A stretch of DNA of 64,000 nt. Source: Limnohabitans sp. MORI2. Its GTDB lineage: Bacteria > Pseudomonadota > Gammaproteobacteria > Burkholderiales > Burkholderiaceae_C. Shown piece after piece: positions 33,919 through 43,056 of the stretch. A program made the translations under genes and the position numbers. The notes below the pieces were generated by a model. That model did no database searches. It saw only the letters and a program-made list of their open reading frames with translations, and was not told the DNA's origin. Within the stretch, counting starts at the first letter, position 1. Every line of letters begins with the position of its first letter. The stretch spans positions 1,488,001-1,552,000 of the forward strand of contig NZ_AP027058.1 in NCBI RefSeq assembly GCF_027925025.1, written 5' to 3'.

Positions 33919-35973
33919 ATGTCACACGCCAATCCACTGCTCAACTTCGTTGACCTCCCGTTGTTCGACAGCATCGAACCCGCACACATCGCGCCTGCTT
34001 TGGACGAACTGTTGCCTGCCGCAGATGCTGCTCTCGAGCAAGTGACGGCCGTCGACTTTCCTGCCGAGTGGAGCCGCATGGCTTCGGTGCTGGATGTGGC
34101 CACCGAACGTTTGAGCCGCGCATGGGGCGCCATCAGCCACTTGCACAGCGTGGCAGACACACCTGAGCTGCGCGCCGCTTATGCAGAGGCCCTGCCCCGT
34201 GTGACAGAGTTTTGGACCCGTTTGGGCGCAGATGAGCGCTTGTACGCCAAGTACAAGACCATGGATGTGAACAGCCTCAACGCAGAGCAAAAGCATGCCC
34301 ACAGTTTGGCCATGCGCAACTTTGTGTTGTCAGGTGCAGAGCTCACAGGCTCAGCCAAAGAGCGCTTTGCAGCCATTCAAGAACGCCAAGCAGAGCTGAG
34401 CCAAAAGTTCAGCGAGAACGTGCTCGACGCGACCGATCAATGGTCAGCCATCGTCGCCGCCGAAGAGTTGGCCGGTGTGCCAGACGACGTGTTGCAAACC
34501 ACACGCGCAGCGGCTAAGAAGGATGGCGTGGCTGGCCACAAGCTGAATTTGAAAATGCCGTGCTACCTGCCCATCATGCAGTTTGCGCACAGCTCGTCAC
34601 TCCGCGAGAAGCTCTACCGCGCTTATGCCACGCGGGCGTCAGACCAATCTGAAGCCGTGCAAGCCGACAAGCCTGAGCAAGACAACACGAAGTACATCCA
34701 AGAAATTTTGGCTCTGCGCCAAGAAGAAGCCGAGCTGCTCGGTTACGCCAACTACGCCGAGGTGTCGCTGGCCGCCAAGATGGCGCAGTCGCCCGCCGAG
34801 GTGATGGCCTTCTTGCGCGACCTCGCCAAACGCGCCCGCCCCTACGCCGAGCAAGACGTGACCGAAATGCGCGCCTTCGCAGCTGAGCACCTGAACCTGC
34901 AAGACCCACAACCGTGGGACTGGCCGTACATCGGCGAGAAGCTCAAAGAAGCGCGCTACGCCTTCAGTGAGCAAGAAGTCAAACCATACTTCACTGCGCC
35001 TAAGGTGTTGGCAGGTTTATTCAAGATTGTGGAAACCTTGTTTGAGGTGAGCATTCGCCGTGACTCCGCGCCGGCTTGGCACCCTGCTGTTGAGTTCTAT
35101 CGCATCGAACGTGCGGGCCAACTGGTAGGCCAGTTCTACCTCGACCCAGGCGCACGCGCAGGCAAACGTGGTGGCGCGTGGATGGACGATGTGCGCGCAC
35201 GCTGGTTACGCCCCGACACAGGTGCATTGCAAACGCCTGTGGCGCACTTGGTATGCAACTTCGCTGAAGGCGTGAACGGCAAGCCCCCGCTCTTGACGCA
35301 TGACGATGTCATCACCCTCTTCCACGAATGCGGCCACGGCTTGCACCACATGCTCACGCAAGTGAACGAGCGTGATGTTTCTGGCATCAGCGGCGTGGAG
35401 TGGGATGCGGTCGAGCTGCCCAGCCAGTTCATGGAAAACTTCTGTTGGGAGTGGAGCGTTCTGCGCCATATGACGGCACATGTGGATACGGGCGAACCGT
35501 TGCCCCGCGAGCTGTTCGACAAAATGCTGGCCGCCAAAAACTTCCAAAGCGGCTTGCAAACGCTGCGTCAAATCGAGTTCTCGCTCGTGGACATGCGCTT
35601 GCACACCGAGGGCGAAAAAGCCCAAGACTTCATGCAAGTGCTGCGCGATGTGCGCGCCGAAGTCGCCGTGCTTCAAGCCCCAACTTGGGGACGCACGCTA
35701 CACACCTTCAGCCACATCTTTGCGGGCGGCTATGCGGCGGGCTACTACAGCTACAAATGGGCCGAGGTACTGAGCGCCGATGCCTATGCCGCCTTTGAAG
35801 AAACCGCCGCTGCCGATGGCACACCCAGCATCGACACCGGCCGCCGGTACCGAGAAACCATCCTAGAAGTAGGCGGTAGCCGCCCAGCGATGGAGTCGTT
35901 CAAAGCCTTCCGTGGCCGCGAACCTCAGCTGGATGCTTTGCTCCGCCACCAAGGTATGAGCGCCGCGCATTGA
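33919..35973 (+). CDS. prlC: M3-family oligopeptidase A
   Basis: A 684-residue zinc metallopeptidase of the thimet/oligopeptidase A family that degrades signal peptides and other short peptides in the cytoplasm. The metal motif HECGH is at 469-473 in TLFHECGHGLHHML. The second-ligand helix with VEWDAVELPSQFMEN and the C-terminal FSHIFAGGYAAGYYSY substrate loop are present. Length is as expected. It follows folD by 16 bases on the same strand. Dcp is a relative, but the sequence around the zinc site fits PrlC. Confidence 0.92.
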   Translation: MSHANPLLNFVDLPLFDSIEPAHIAPALDELLPAADAALEQVTAVDFPAEWSRMASVLDVATERLSRAWGAISHLHSVADTPELRAAYAEALPRVTEFWTRLGADERLYAKYKTMDVNSLNAEQKHAHSLAMRNFVLSGAELTGSAKERFAAIQERQAELSQKFSENVLDATDQWSAIVAAEELAGVPDDVLQTTRAAAKKDGVAGHKLNLKMPCYLPIMQFAHSSSLREKLYRAYATRASDQSEAVQADKPEQDNTKYIQEILALRQEEAELLGYANYAEVSLAAKMAQSPAEVMAFLRDLAKRARPYAEQDVTEMRAFAAEHLNLQDPQPWDWPYIGEKLKEARYAFSEQEVKPYFTAPKVLAGLFKIVETLFEVSIRRDSAPAWHPAVEFYRIERAGQLVGQFYLDPGARAGKRGGAWMDDVRARWLRPDTGALQTPVAHLVCNFAEGVNGKPPLLTHDDVITLFHECGHGLHHMLTQVNERDVSGISGVEWDAVELPSQFMENFCWEWSVLRHMTAHVDTGEPLPRELFDKMLAAKNFQSGLQTLRQIEFSLVDMRLHTEGEKAQDFMQVLRDVRAEVAVLQAPTWGRTLHTFSHIFAGGYAAGYYSYKWAEVLSADAYAAFEETAAADGTPSIDTGRRYRETILEVGGSRPAMESFKAFRGREPQLDALLRHQGMSAAH

Positions 35974-35976
35974 GCA

Positions 35977-36681
35977 TCACCAAGGAATCGGTGCGCCTTT
36001 GTAGTCCACAAAGTGCGCAGCTGCTTTCGCTGGCAAACTATCCAAAGCACTGAGTAAACCCGCCACCGATTGCGCGGGCGTGAGGCAGTCTTGCGCGTTC
36101 ACAAACGGCGCTGACAAATTGGATGCCACTGTGCCCGGCTGCATGGCGGCCACCACAAGTTGTGGGCGTTTGCGTGCAGCCTCAATGGCTGCGGTTTGCA
36201 ACACCATGTTCATTGCCGCTTTGGCTGCACGATAGCCATACCAGCCACCTTTGCCGTTGTCGCTGATGCTGCCTACACGTGCCGATAGCTTGGCGTAGAT
36301 GCTGCGCTCATCGGTGACCAGCAAAGGCACAAAGTGTTTGAGCAACAACGCAGGCCCAATGGTGTTGACTTCAAACGCACGGGCCAGTTGCGCAACATTG
36401 AGCGCGCCCATGTGTTTTTCTGGCCCATGCCCGTCGATCGTGAGTGCACCAGTGGCATCGATGATGAGGTGAAACGGACCTTGAGACGTCGAAGCGAGTT
36501 CAGCCGCCGCAGCCGCGATGCTGACCTCGTCCTCTAAGCGAAATGCAGGCTGCGAGCTACGCGACAGACCCACCACATGCGAGCAAGCCGCATCGGTTTG
36601 CAAAGCGTCAACAAACGCTCGCCCCAGCGCACCCGATGCGCCCAACACCAATGCGCAGTATGACGGGCCTAGGCTTTTCAA
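35977..36681 (-). CDS. Short-chain dehydrogenase/reductase (C-factor-like SDR)
   Basis: A 234-residue SDR. The N-terminal cofactor loop is [13 protein letters not shown] and the catalytic Y-x3-K is in [11 protein letters not shown], with a Ser earlier in the SARVGSISD segment. I place the start at TTG 36681. This codon overlaps the rpiA stop as TTGA and begins the chain right before the Rossmann strand, whereas ATG codons upstream lie inside rpiA and would add a non-SDR tail. Translation would be coupled to rpiA. The substrate is unknown. It converges on the oligopeptidase gene with three bases between stops. Confidence 0.78.
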   Translation of the reverse strand: MKSLGPSYCALVLGASGALGRAFVDALQTDAACSHVVGLSRSSQPAFRLEDEVSIAAAAAELASTSQGPFHLIIDATGALTIDGHGPEKHMGALNVAQLARAFEVNTIGPALLLKHFVPLLVTDERSIYAKLSARVGSISDNGKGGWYGYRAAKAAMNMVLQTAAIEAARKRPQLVVAAMQPGTVASNLSAPFVNAQDCLTPAQSVAGLLSALDSLPAKAAAHFVDYKGAPIPW

Positions 36682-37364
36682 AACTCTAGCGTTTTCACAC
36701 CGGCAGAGGTGCCCAGCAAACACACCTGCGCTTTTTGATACGCAAACACGCCAACCGTCACCACGCCCGGCCATTGGCTGACGGTGGCTTCAAATGCCAC
36801 GGGGTCGGTGATTTTGAGACCCGTCACATCGACGATGTGTTGGCCGTTGTCAGTGACCAAAGGTTGACCGTCTTTCATGCGCACTTTGCCCGCACCGCTC
36901 ATCGCCGCGAATTGGCGAATGATTTGCGCACTCGACATCGGGATAACTTCTACAGGCAACGGAAACGCGCCGAGCGTATCGACCAACTTGCTTTCATCGG
37001 CGATGCACACAAATTTTTTGGACAATGCGGCCACAATTTTTTCGCGGGTCAACGCCGCGCCGCCGCCTTTGACCATGTGGCCTTGGTGATCGATTTCGTC
37101 TGCACCGTCGATATAGACCGACAGGCTTTGCACCTCTGTCGCGTCAAACACTGGGATGCCCAAGGCTTGCAAGCGTTCGGTGGAAGCCACTGAGCTGGAC
37201 ACCGCGCCCTTGATTTGGTCTTTCATGCTGGCCAGTGCGTCAATGAATTTGTTGACCGTGGAGCCCGTGCCCACGCCCACCACCTCGCCAGGCACCACGT
37301 ATTGCAGCGCGGCTTGGCCGACCAAAGTTTTCAATTCATCTTGGGTGAAAGTGGGAGTGCTCAT
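36678..37364 (-). CDS. rpiA: Ribose-5-phosphate isomerase A
   Basis: A 228-residue isomerase that interconverts ribose-5-phosphate and ribulose-5-phosphate in the pentose phosphate pathway. Family signatures are [15 protein letters not shown], the catalytic DGADEID and [14 protein letters not shown]. Length is normal. The ATG at 37364 lies 44 bases from the divergent pyrD start, so the two share a short promoter region. The SDR gene overlaps its stop by four bases. Confidence 0.94.
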   Translation of the reverse strand: MSTPTFTQDELKTLVGQAALQYVVPGEVVGVGTGSTVNKFIDALASMKDQIKGAVSSSVASTERLQALGIPVFDATEVQSLSVYIDGADEIDHQGHMVKGGGAALTREKIVAALSKKFVCIADESKLVDTLGAFPLPVEVIPMSSAQIIRQFAAMSGAGKVRMKDGQPLVTDNGQHIVDVTGLKITDPVAFEATVSQWPGVVTVGVFAYQKAQVCLLGTSAGVKTLEF

Positions 37365-37408
37365 CGGCGAAAATCCAGCAAAGAAGTTTTCAAAGTCTGA
37401 GATTATCC

Positions 37409-38491
37409 ATGTCGTTACTGCCCTACTCGCTCGCCCGTCCGTTCTTGTTTGCCATGGACGCCGAAACTGCCCACGAACACACGCTGGCCATGTTGGCCCT
37501 CACGCAAAACACGCCGCTGTCTTGGGCCTACTGCCAAGAGCGTGTGCAAGACCCCATTCAACTGGCTGGCTTGAAGTTCCCCAACCGCGTAGGGTTGGCC
37601 GCAGGCTTGGACAAAAACGCGCATTGCATCGACGGTTTGGCCGCCATGGGTTTTGGCTTTGTTGAAGTGGGCACGGTCACGCCCAAGGGCCAGCCGGGTA
37701 ACCCCAAACCACGCATGTTCCGTTTGTCCGAGGCCAACGCGCTCATCAACCGTTTGGGCTTTAACAACGAAGGCCTAGATGCGTTTTTGGCCAATGTGCA
37801 GCAAGCGCAGTTCCGCCACAAGGGCGGTGACACGCCCATGCTGCTCGGCCTGAACATTGGCAAAAACGCCGTCACGCCCATCGAGAACGCGGTAGATGAC
37901 TACCTGATCTGCTTGAACGGCGTGTACCCGCATGCCGACTATGTGACGGTCAACATCTCCAGCCCCAACACCAAAAACCTGCGCGAACTGCAAAGCGACG
38001 AAGCACTGGATGCCTTGATTGCTTCCGTGGCCCAGCGCCGCAACGAACTCGCGCAACAACACGGCAAGCAAGTGCCGGTGTTCATCAAAATCGCGCCCGA
38101 CTTAGACGAAGCCCAAGTGGCCGTGATTGCGGCCACCTTGAAGCGCCACTGCGTCACGCCCGACACAACGCTGGCCAACAGCTTGTGGGGCGTGATTGCC
38201 ACCAACACCACCATTGCCCGCGATGCGGTGCAAGGTTTGGCGCATGCCGAAGAAACAGGTGGCCTATCAGGTGCGCCAGTGCTTGAGAAAAGCAATGCGG
38301 TCATTCGCCAGCTGCGTGCAGCGATGGGACCGAACTTTCCCATTATTGGCGTGGGCGGCGTGCTCAGCGGCGCAGATGCGGTGTCGAAAATTGAAGCGGG
38401 CGCGAACGTAGTGCAGATTTACACCGGCTTGATTTACAAAGGCCCTGCACTGGTCAAAGAAGCGGCTCAAGCGATTCGCAATCGCACTTGA
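37409..38491 (+). CDS. pyrD: Quinone-dependent dihydroorotate dehydrogenase (class 2)
   Basis: A 360-residue FMN enzyme on the cytoplasmic face of the inner membrane that oxidises dihydroorotate to orotate with ubiquinone. It has the N-terminal amphipathic extension ([19 protein letters not shown]) of class 2 enzymes, the substrate/FMN stretch [15 protein letters not shown] with the base Ser, and the late [13 protein letters not shown] phosphate loop. Its stop codon is immediately followed by the stop of the opposite-strand NlpC/P60 gene with no spacer, so the two transcripts must overlap at their ends. Confidence 0.95.
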   Translation: MSLLPYSLARPFLFAMDAETAHEHTLAMLALTQNTPLSWAYCQERVQDPIQLAGLKFPNRVGLAAGLDKNAHCIDGLAAMGFGFVEVGTVTPKGQPGNPKPRMFRLSEANALINRLGFNNEGLDAFLANVQQAQFRHKGGDTPMLLGLNIGKNAVTPIENAVDDYLICLNGVYPHADYVTVNISSPNTKNLRELQSDEALDALIASVAQRRNELAQQHGKQVPVFIKIAPDLDEAQVAVIAATLKRHCVTPDTTLANSLWGVIATNTTIARDAVQGLAHAEETGGLSGAPVLEKSNAVIRQLRAAMGPNFPIIGVGGVLSGADAVSKIEAGANVVQIYTGLIYKGPALVKEAAQAIRNRT

Positions 38492-38983
38492 TCACGCAAA
38501 CACGGTGCGATAACCCTCAAATCGCTTGGACCAATAGGCATTGTTCAAGCGCTCGGTTTTCACACCTGTGCGCTCGTTGGCTGCATGCACAAATTTCCCG
38601 TCGCCAATGTAGATGCCCACATGTGAGAACGATGGTCCAAGTGTGTTGAAAAACACCAAGTCACCTGGATGAGCTTGAGACACTTCGATGGCGCGCGTGG
38701 CCTCAGCCATTTGCGCGGCACTACCTTTCAAGGCAATGCCTGCCGACTCTCTGTAGACAAACGTCACCAAGCCTGAGCAGTCAAAACCGGTGTGGAGTTT
38801 TTTGCCGCCGTAGGTGTAGCCACGATCAAGCATGGCCATGGCTTGCATGACGATGTCTTGGCGCTTGGCTGGGTTATTGGGATAGCTCTGCGACGTGGAG
38901 GACGACTTGCGCGACAGCGACGAACACGCAACTAGCAAGGGCGTGAGACAAGCACTGAGAAACAAGCGTTTGTTCATACGCAT
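38492..38983 (-). CDS. NlpC/P60 peptidase lipoprotein
   Basis: A 163-residue envelope lipoprotein with signal LFLSACLTPLLVAC and lipid-attached Cys at C20. The C-terminal NlpC/P60 domain has C69 in FDCSGLV, H121 in FSHVGIYIG and H133 in FVHAANE. It resembles the Spr/MepS peptidoglycan endopeptidases and the exported protein at 2863-3399. Two Met codons (38983 and 38977) are equally possible starts. It ends base-to-base against pyrD and is separated by a terminator from the phasin gene upstream. Confidence 0.87.
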   Translation of the reverse strand: MRMNKRLFLSACLTPLLVACSSLSRKSSSTSQSYPNNPAKRQDIVMQAMAMLDRGYTYGGKKLHTGFDCSGLVTFVYRESAGIALKGSAAQMAEATRAIEVSQAHPGDLVFFNTLGPSFSHVGIYIGDGKFVHAANERTGVKTERLNNAYWSKRFEGYRTVFA

Positions 38984-39014
38984 GACTTTACTGCAAGGCG
39001 TTCACACTACCAAG

Positions 39015-39037
39015 AAAAACGGCCCCCGAAGGAGCCG
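39015..39037 (-). terminator. Rho-independent terminator downstream of the phasin gene
   Basis: On the minus strand CGGCTCC (39037-39031), a TTCG tetraloop and GGGGCCG (39026-39020) form a seven-pair stem with one G-T pair, followed by TTTTT. The UUCG loop and T-run make this a convincing terminator for phaP. Confidence 0.82.
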
Positions 39038-39067
39038 CATTTCGAAGGTCTTGGAGAACCTTAAAAA

Positions 39068-39613
39068 TTAACGCTTTTTCGCAGCAGGCTTGGCTGTCTT
39101 CAAAGCAGTTTCAGTCAAGTTTTTGTAGTTGGCTTCAGCAACATCGGTGGCTTGCTTAACAGCTTTTTGCACAGATTCCAACGCGTTGTTGCCGGCGGCA
39201 ACAGCGGTTTTGAATGCGGCCACAGCAGCTTCAGAACCAGCAGGTGCATTCTTGGCAGCGTTGTCCACCATGTCGTGGAAAGCTTTTTGAGCTTCTGCCA
39301 CTTTAGATTCCAAGTGACCTTGGAAGTGTGAGCCAGTACCGTTGGCGATCTCGACCAAATGACGGTTGTAGGCCACAGCCTTTTCGGCCAAAGGCTGGAA
39401 CAAGCTGGCTTGCAAAGCCAACAACTCTTGCGCGTCTTTCACTGTCAACACAGCATTGGCTTGTTTTTGAGAGTCAGCCAATGTGGTTTTAGCAGCAGCC
39501 AAGTTCAACTCGATGAGTTGCTCAACGCCAGAGAATGCTTTGTTGGTCAAACCAACCAAAGTTTCCAAGTTGGCTTTGTTCGCAGCGATTACTTGTTCAG
39601 GTGTCAAAGTCAT
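39068..39613 (-). CDS. phaP: Phasin family protein (PHB granule coat)
   Basis: A 181-residue amphipathic helical protein that coats polyhydroxybutyrate granules. The opening TPEQVIAANKANLETLVGLT, followed by AFSGVEQLIELNLAAAKTTL, is characteristic of the betaproteobacterial phasin family. The C-terminus is Lys/Ala-rich (TAKPAAKKR). It has no signal peptide. It is monocistronic, with its own promoter, an operator-like palindrome at the predicted transcription start and a strong terminator. This is consistent with PhaR-type repression known for phasin genes. Confidence 0.92.
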   Translation of the reverse strand: MTLTPEQVIAANKANLETLVGLTNKAFSGVEQLIELNLAAAKTTLADSQKQANAVLTVKDAQELLALQASLFQPLAEKAVAYNRHLVEIANGTGSHFQGHLESKVAEAQKAFHDMVDNAAKNAPAGSEAAVAAFKTAVAAGNNALESVQKAVKQATDVAEANYKNLTETALKTAKPAAKKR

Positions 39614-39675
39614 TTCATATCTCCAAAATTTAAAAGGATGTTCAAACTGCTCCGAACCTGCCCAAGTGGCTTAAG

Positions 39676-39696
39676 TTATGTTGCAGTGCAGCATAA
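39676..39696. promoter_or_regulatory. Palindromic operator of the phasin gene (PhaR-like)
   Basis: A 21-bp near-perfect palindrome with half-sites TTATGYTGCA around one central base (9 of 10 pairs match). It lies at about +1 to +20 of the predicted phaP transcript, where a repressor would block initiation. TGCA-rich sites are typical of PhaR, the PHB-responsive repressor; phaR itself is not in the window. Confidence 0.6.
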
Positions 39697-39701
39697 GAGG
39701 T

Positions 39702-39729
39702 ATTTTAGAGACAAGTTGGCCTTTGACAA
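39702..39729 (-). promoter_or_regulatory. Sigma70 promoter of the phasin gene
   Basis: The minus strand has TTGTCA (39729-39724), a 16-base spacer and TAAAAT (39707-39702). The expected start is right at the edge of the 39676-39696 palindrome. Confidence 0.6.
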
Positions 39730-39788
39730 GCCTTTCGCCCCCACTGGGTGCGCTTTTAGAGCTGACAGACTAAATCCTTCCCAAAGCC

Positions 39789-40316
39789 TCATTCCACGCT
39801 GTGCGCCCAGTGGTTTTTCCATTGCAAGCGGTATTGCTCAGCCAAGTCTTCAGATTTCAGCACGAGGAAATTCTCAGCATTACGGCTAGCTGCCGAGTTG
39901 GTGAAATTAAAGCTCCCCGTGATGACAATCGCTTGGTCGATGACCATGACCTTGTTGTGCGCAATAGCATGTTTGCCATCTTGGCGCAGCTCTATCTGCG
40001 CATCGCTCAAAACACCTATGACATAGCGGTTCGAGCTTTGGCTTTTCTGATCCAACAAGACCCGTACCCTCACACCCCGCTCATGGGCTCGTACCAAAGC
40101 TTGGGCAATGCCGTTGTGCGTGAACCCATAGGCTTGCACCAACACCTCACGCTCGCTCGCATCAATGGCTTTGACAATGGCCACCGCCGCATTGGCAGGC
40201 GGTGTGAAATACACACCCAACACCTCCACATCCATGTCTAAATGATCTGACTGGGCGTGAGCATGGAACGTCAACCAGCTCAAAGCAAAAGCTGACAAAT
40301 ACACAAAAAATCTCAT
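39789..40316 (-). CDS. Exported phospholipase D-like nuclease (Nuc/EndA type)
   Basis: A 175-residue protein with a signal peptide (FFVYLSAFALSWLTFHAHA) and one HKD motif: H120-x-K122-x4-D127 in HNKVMVIDQAI, continuing GSFNFTNSAASRNAEN. Single-HKD proteins of this size (Nuc of Salmonella) dimerise to form the active site and are secreted or periplasmic non-specific nucleases. The ATG at 40316 begins the signal sequence; the longer reading frame upstream is not family-like. It is divergent from an MFS gene. Plasmid-type conjugal Nuc homologues are relatives, but no such genes are nearby. Confidence 0.85.
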   Translation of the reverse strand: MRFFVYLSAFALSWLTFHAHAQSDHLDMDVEVLGVYFTPPANAAVAIVKAIDASEREVLVQAYGFTHNGIAQALVRAHERGVRVRVLLDQKSQSSNRYVIGVLSDAQIELRQDGKHAIAHNKVMVIDQAIVITGSFNFTNSAASRNAENFLVLKSEDLAEQYRLQWKNHWAHSVE

Positions 40317-40409
40317 AGTCGCAATCCTAAACTGCCAACTACGAATTTCTAGACTTTGACTTACACGCGACAGCGCAGATGGATCGCGGGCGGTAAAGTC
40401 ACACTCGTT

Positions 40410-41627
40410 TTGAAAAAAATCACACCCACTTCCCACGCCCTCTCGCCCAGCACACGACGGGCGATTTTTTTGTTATCACTGGCCACCTTCTCTAGCATGG
40501 CCTTGCAACGCATCTGCGACCCCATGCTGCCTGAGTTATCACAGGTATTTCAGGCTTCCATCAGCGAGGTATCGCAAGTCATTTCGATGTTTGCCATCAC
40601 CTACGGCTTGATGCAACTGTTCTATGGACCTGTGGGTGATCGATTTGGCAAATACCGAGTGGTGATGCTCGCCGCCATGATGTGCAGCGTGGGCGCTTTG
40701 CTCTCGGCGCTGAGTATGAATCTAGCGTTCTTGGTGGCTGCGCGTATGGGATCAGCTTTGGCCGCAGCCGCCATCATTCCGCTATCGCTGGCTTGGGTGG
40801 GTGACGTGGTGAATTACGAGCAACGTCAAGAGACGCTGGCCCGTGTAGGTTTGGGCACCATGCTCGGCATCACCGCAGGGCAGTTATTCGGCGGCTTGCT
40901 CACCGACACTTTGGGTTGGCGCTGGGCATTTGGCTTGATGGCCCTGACATTTGCCAGCGTGAGTTTTTTGCTGTGGCAACAACTCCCACACTTAGAGCAG
41001 ATCCCCCCTCACGGGCATGCTCGGTCGGGGTTTTTCAAACAACTTCAAGAAGTGGCACACGATGCTTGGGCTCGCACGCTACTGACCATCGCGATGCTGG
41101 AAGGTGCCATGATCTTTGGCTTATTGGCCGTGACTGCCTCGCACTTGCACCACACCCATCACATCTCACTCACACTGGCAGGCGGCACAACGGCACTGTT
41201 TGGTTTGGGTGGCATGGCTTATATGGCCGCCGCAAAATCGGCAATCCGACGCTTTGGTGAAGTGGGTTTGGCCAAGTTTGGAGGCCTGTACTTTGGCATT
41301 GCTTTTGGGGTCGTCGCATTTTGTCCATGGTGGCAACTGGCCTTGCCCTCGTGTTTTATGGCGGGATTTGGATTTGCCATGTTTCACAACACCATGCAGG
41401 CCAAGGCCACACAAATGGTGCCCACGGCGCGCGGTACGGGCGTGACCTTATTTGCCGGTTTTTTGTTCTTAGGCCAATCTTTGGGCGTTTTGCTGTTCGC
41501 GACCTTGATGAACCACTTCAGCTCTGCCCATGTATTGGGAGCAGTCGCCATGGGGGTGATACTGCTCGGTGTGTTTTTTGCACAGGTCATTGCCAAGCGC
41601 AACGCCACACAAGCTGACCACGCTTAA
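40410..41627 (+). CDS. MFS transporter
   Basis: A roughly 405-residue, 12-TM major facilitator protein with the DHA1-type loop DRFGKYRVVMLAAMM between TM2 and TM3. It resembles multidrug or sugar-efflux MFS proteins; the substrate is unknown. The start is uncertain. No ATG precedes the first TM, and the candidates are TTG 40410 (chosen) and TTG 40356, which lies in a TTGACT sequence that looks more like a -35 box. The DnaQ-like gene follows 9 bases after its stop. Confidence 0.75.
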   Translation: MKKITPTSHALSPSTRRAIFLLSLATFSSMALQRICDPMLPELSQVFQASISEVSQVISMFAITYGLMQLFYGPVGDRFGKYRVVMLAAMMCSVGALLSALSMNLAFLVAARMGSALAAAAIIPLSLAWVGDVVNYEQRQETLARVGLGTMLGITAGQLFGGLLTDTLGWRWAFGLMALTFASVSFLLWQQLPHLEQIPPHGHARSGFFKQLQEVAHDAWARTLLTIAMLEGAMIFGLLAVTASHLHHTHHISLTLAGGTTALFGLGGMAYMAAAKSAIRRFGEVGLAKFGGLYFGIAFGVVAFCPWWQLALPSCFMAGFGFAMFHNTMQAKATQMVPTARGTGVTLFAGFLFLGQSLGVLLFATLMNHFSSAHVLGAVAMGVILLGVFFAQVIAKRNATQADHA

Positions 41628-41636
41628 CATTGCACT

Positions 41637-42548
41637 ATGACTCAAGACCTCGAACAACTCGCCCAACAACTTGAACAACATCCAGACTACCGCGTGCTTC
41701 GCCGACTCGTACCGGGTCGTGTGTTCAATACGCCAGCCCCTGGTCAGAAACTCAGCAAAGGCATCGTGCTAGACACCGAAACCACCGGCTTTGATGTTGC
41801 CAACGACCGCGTGATTGAGTTGGGCATGCTGGCCTTTGAGTTTGATCCCGTGTCAGGCGTGGTCTATCGCGTCACCGATGTGTTGGACGAGTTGGAAGAT
41901 CCAGGCTTTCCAATCCCACCTGCCACCACGGCCGTGCACCACATCACCGATGACATGGTGAAGGGCTTGCGCATTGACGACTCACGCGTGGCTGAGTTTT
42001 TAAAAAATGTGGACGTGGTGATTGCCCACAACGCCCAATTCGACCGCCCCTTCGTCGAAGCCCGCTGGCCTTTGTTTGAACAACTCAACTGGGCTTGCAG
42101 TATCAAAGACATCGACTGGCGCGAAGAGGGTTTTGGCTCTGCCAAACTGGAATATTTGCTCACCACCCAAGGCTATTTCTATGAAGCCCACCGTGCCGAA
42201 GCTGATTGTTGGGCTTTGTTGGAGTTACTCAACTTGGTGTTGCCACAAAGCCAACAAACTGCTCTGCTAGCTGTCTTGCTCACGTTGAACCAGCCGCAGC
42301 AGAAGGTGTATGCCATCAACTCCCCGTTTGAAACCAAAGACAAACTCAAAGCCCGCAACTACCGATGGTCTGCCGACCTGCGCTGCTGGAGCCGTGTGCT
42401 GGCGGGCGATGCTGAAATGAAACAAGAGCTGGAATGGCTCAAGCATCATGTGTATGGAGGTCGTAGTGCACGCGTAGAACTCGAGACGTCGGGTGGCAAA
42501 GTGCGCTACTCGAACCGCGTGGGCCACAAAGAAGTGGTGACGCTATAA
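41637..42548 (+). CDS. DnaQ-like DEDDh 3'-5' exonuclease
   Basis: A 303-residue protein with a PolC/DnaQ exonuclease domain. ExoI is VLDTETTGFD (D46, E48), ExoII is VIAHNAQFDRPFVEARWP, and ExoIII is AHRAEADCWALLELL with the DEDDh His. After about residue 200 there is an extra C-terminal region (FETKDKLKARNYRWSADLRCW) seen in stand-alone epsilon-like proteins that are not the replicative proofreader. Its role is probably DNA repair or RNA processing. A terminator follows. It is likely cotranscribed with the MFS gene. Confidence 0.85.
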   Translation: MTQDLEQLAQQLEQHPDYRVLRRLVPGRVFNTPAPGQKLSKGIVLDTETTGFDVANDRVIELGMLAFEFDPVSGVVYRVTDVLDELEDPGFPIPPATTAVHHITDDMVKGLRIDDSRVAEFLKNVDVVIAHNAQFDRPFVEARWPLFEQLNWACSIKDIDWREEGFGSAKLEYLLTTQGYFYEAHRAEADCWALLELLNLVLPQSQQTALLAVLLTLNQPQQKVYAINSPFETKDKLKARNYRWSADLRCWSRVLAGDAEMKQELEWLKHHVYGGRSARVELETSGGKVRYSNRVGHKEVVTL

Positions 42549-42584
42549 GCTTCAATCACGCTTTTAAGCATGCCAACCACCAAC

Positions 42585-42610
42585 AAAAAGCCGGGCTAGC
42601 CCGGCTTTTT
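42585..42610. terminator. Bidirectional rho-independent terminator
   Basis: AAAAAGCCGGG (42585-42595), loop CTAG and CCCGGCTTTTT (42600-42610) form an 11-bp perfect hairpin with T-runs on both strands, between convergent genes. Confidence 0.9.
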
Positions 42611-42613
42611 GTT

Positions 42614-42982
42614 TCAGTAGTTGGTAGGTTGCCAAGGCACTTGGCAAGTTGGAACGTTCGGGTAGAACTGTTGCGAGGTGGGACAAAAATACGCCACACG
42701 ACTCGGAGGGGCGTATTGCTGCTGCACCACCACTTGCTGCGGCATCACATAGCTCGGTGTGCTGGCTGCGTATATGGCACTCCCGACAATGGCAGCACCA
42801 AGCACAGGACCAACCCAATTTCGGCCCCAATCACCTCGATAGCCATGGTCGACACGGTAGCCACCATGCACAGCGCCGTAATGGCCGCCATAGCCACTAC
42901 CATGGCCGTAGCCATGCGCCTGCGCTGGCAGCGCCAACACGGTGGACAACAAACAAGCAAAGAGGACTGAGGCGCGTTTCAT
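42614..42982 (-). CDS. Small exported Gly/Tyr/His-rich protein with glycine-zipper segment
   Basis: A 122-residue protein with signal peptide (VLFACLLSTVLALPAQA), a His/Gly/Tyr-rich segment (GYGHGSGYGGHYGAVHGGY) and one hydrophobic glycine-zipper stretch (VGPVLGAAIVGSAIYA, about 57-72). The two-Cys tail is YFCPTSQQFYPNVPTCQVPW. It is a paralogue of the next gene; both end in Y-x-C-x(5)-Q-Y/F-x-P-x-V-x-T-C. Function unknown; outer-membrane or periplasmic placement is likely. It starts 4 bases beyond the shared terminator. Confidence 0.75.
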   Translation of the reverse strand: MKRASVLFACLLSTVLALPAQAHGYGHGSGYGGHYGAVHGGYRVDHGYRGDWGRNWVGPVLGAAIVGSAIYAASTPSYVMPQQVVVQQQYAPPSRVAYFCPTSQQFYPNVPTCQVPWQPTNY

Positions 42983-43056
42983 AAAGAACTCACTCGGTTA
43001 AGAAGTGTTTCTACAACGCGCGGTGCGAACAAACGGATGACAGCTTGACAAAAACC

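Noticed and set aside
40356..40409. Upstream TTG start for the MFS gene
   Set aside because: It lies in TTGACT, more likely a promoter element, and would add a charged segment before TM1. I moved the start to 40410 but remain unsure.
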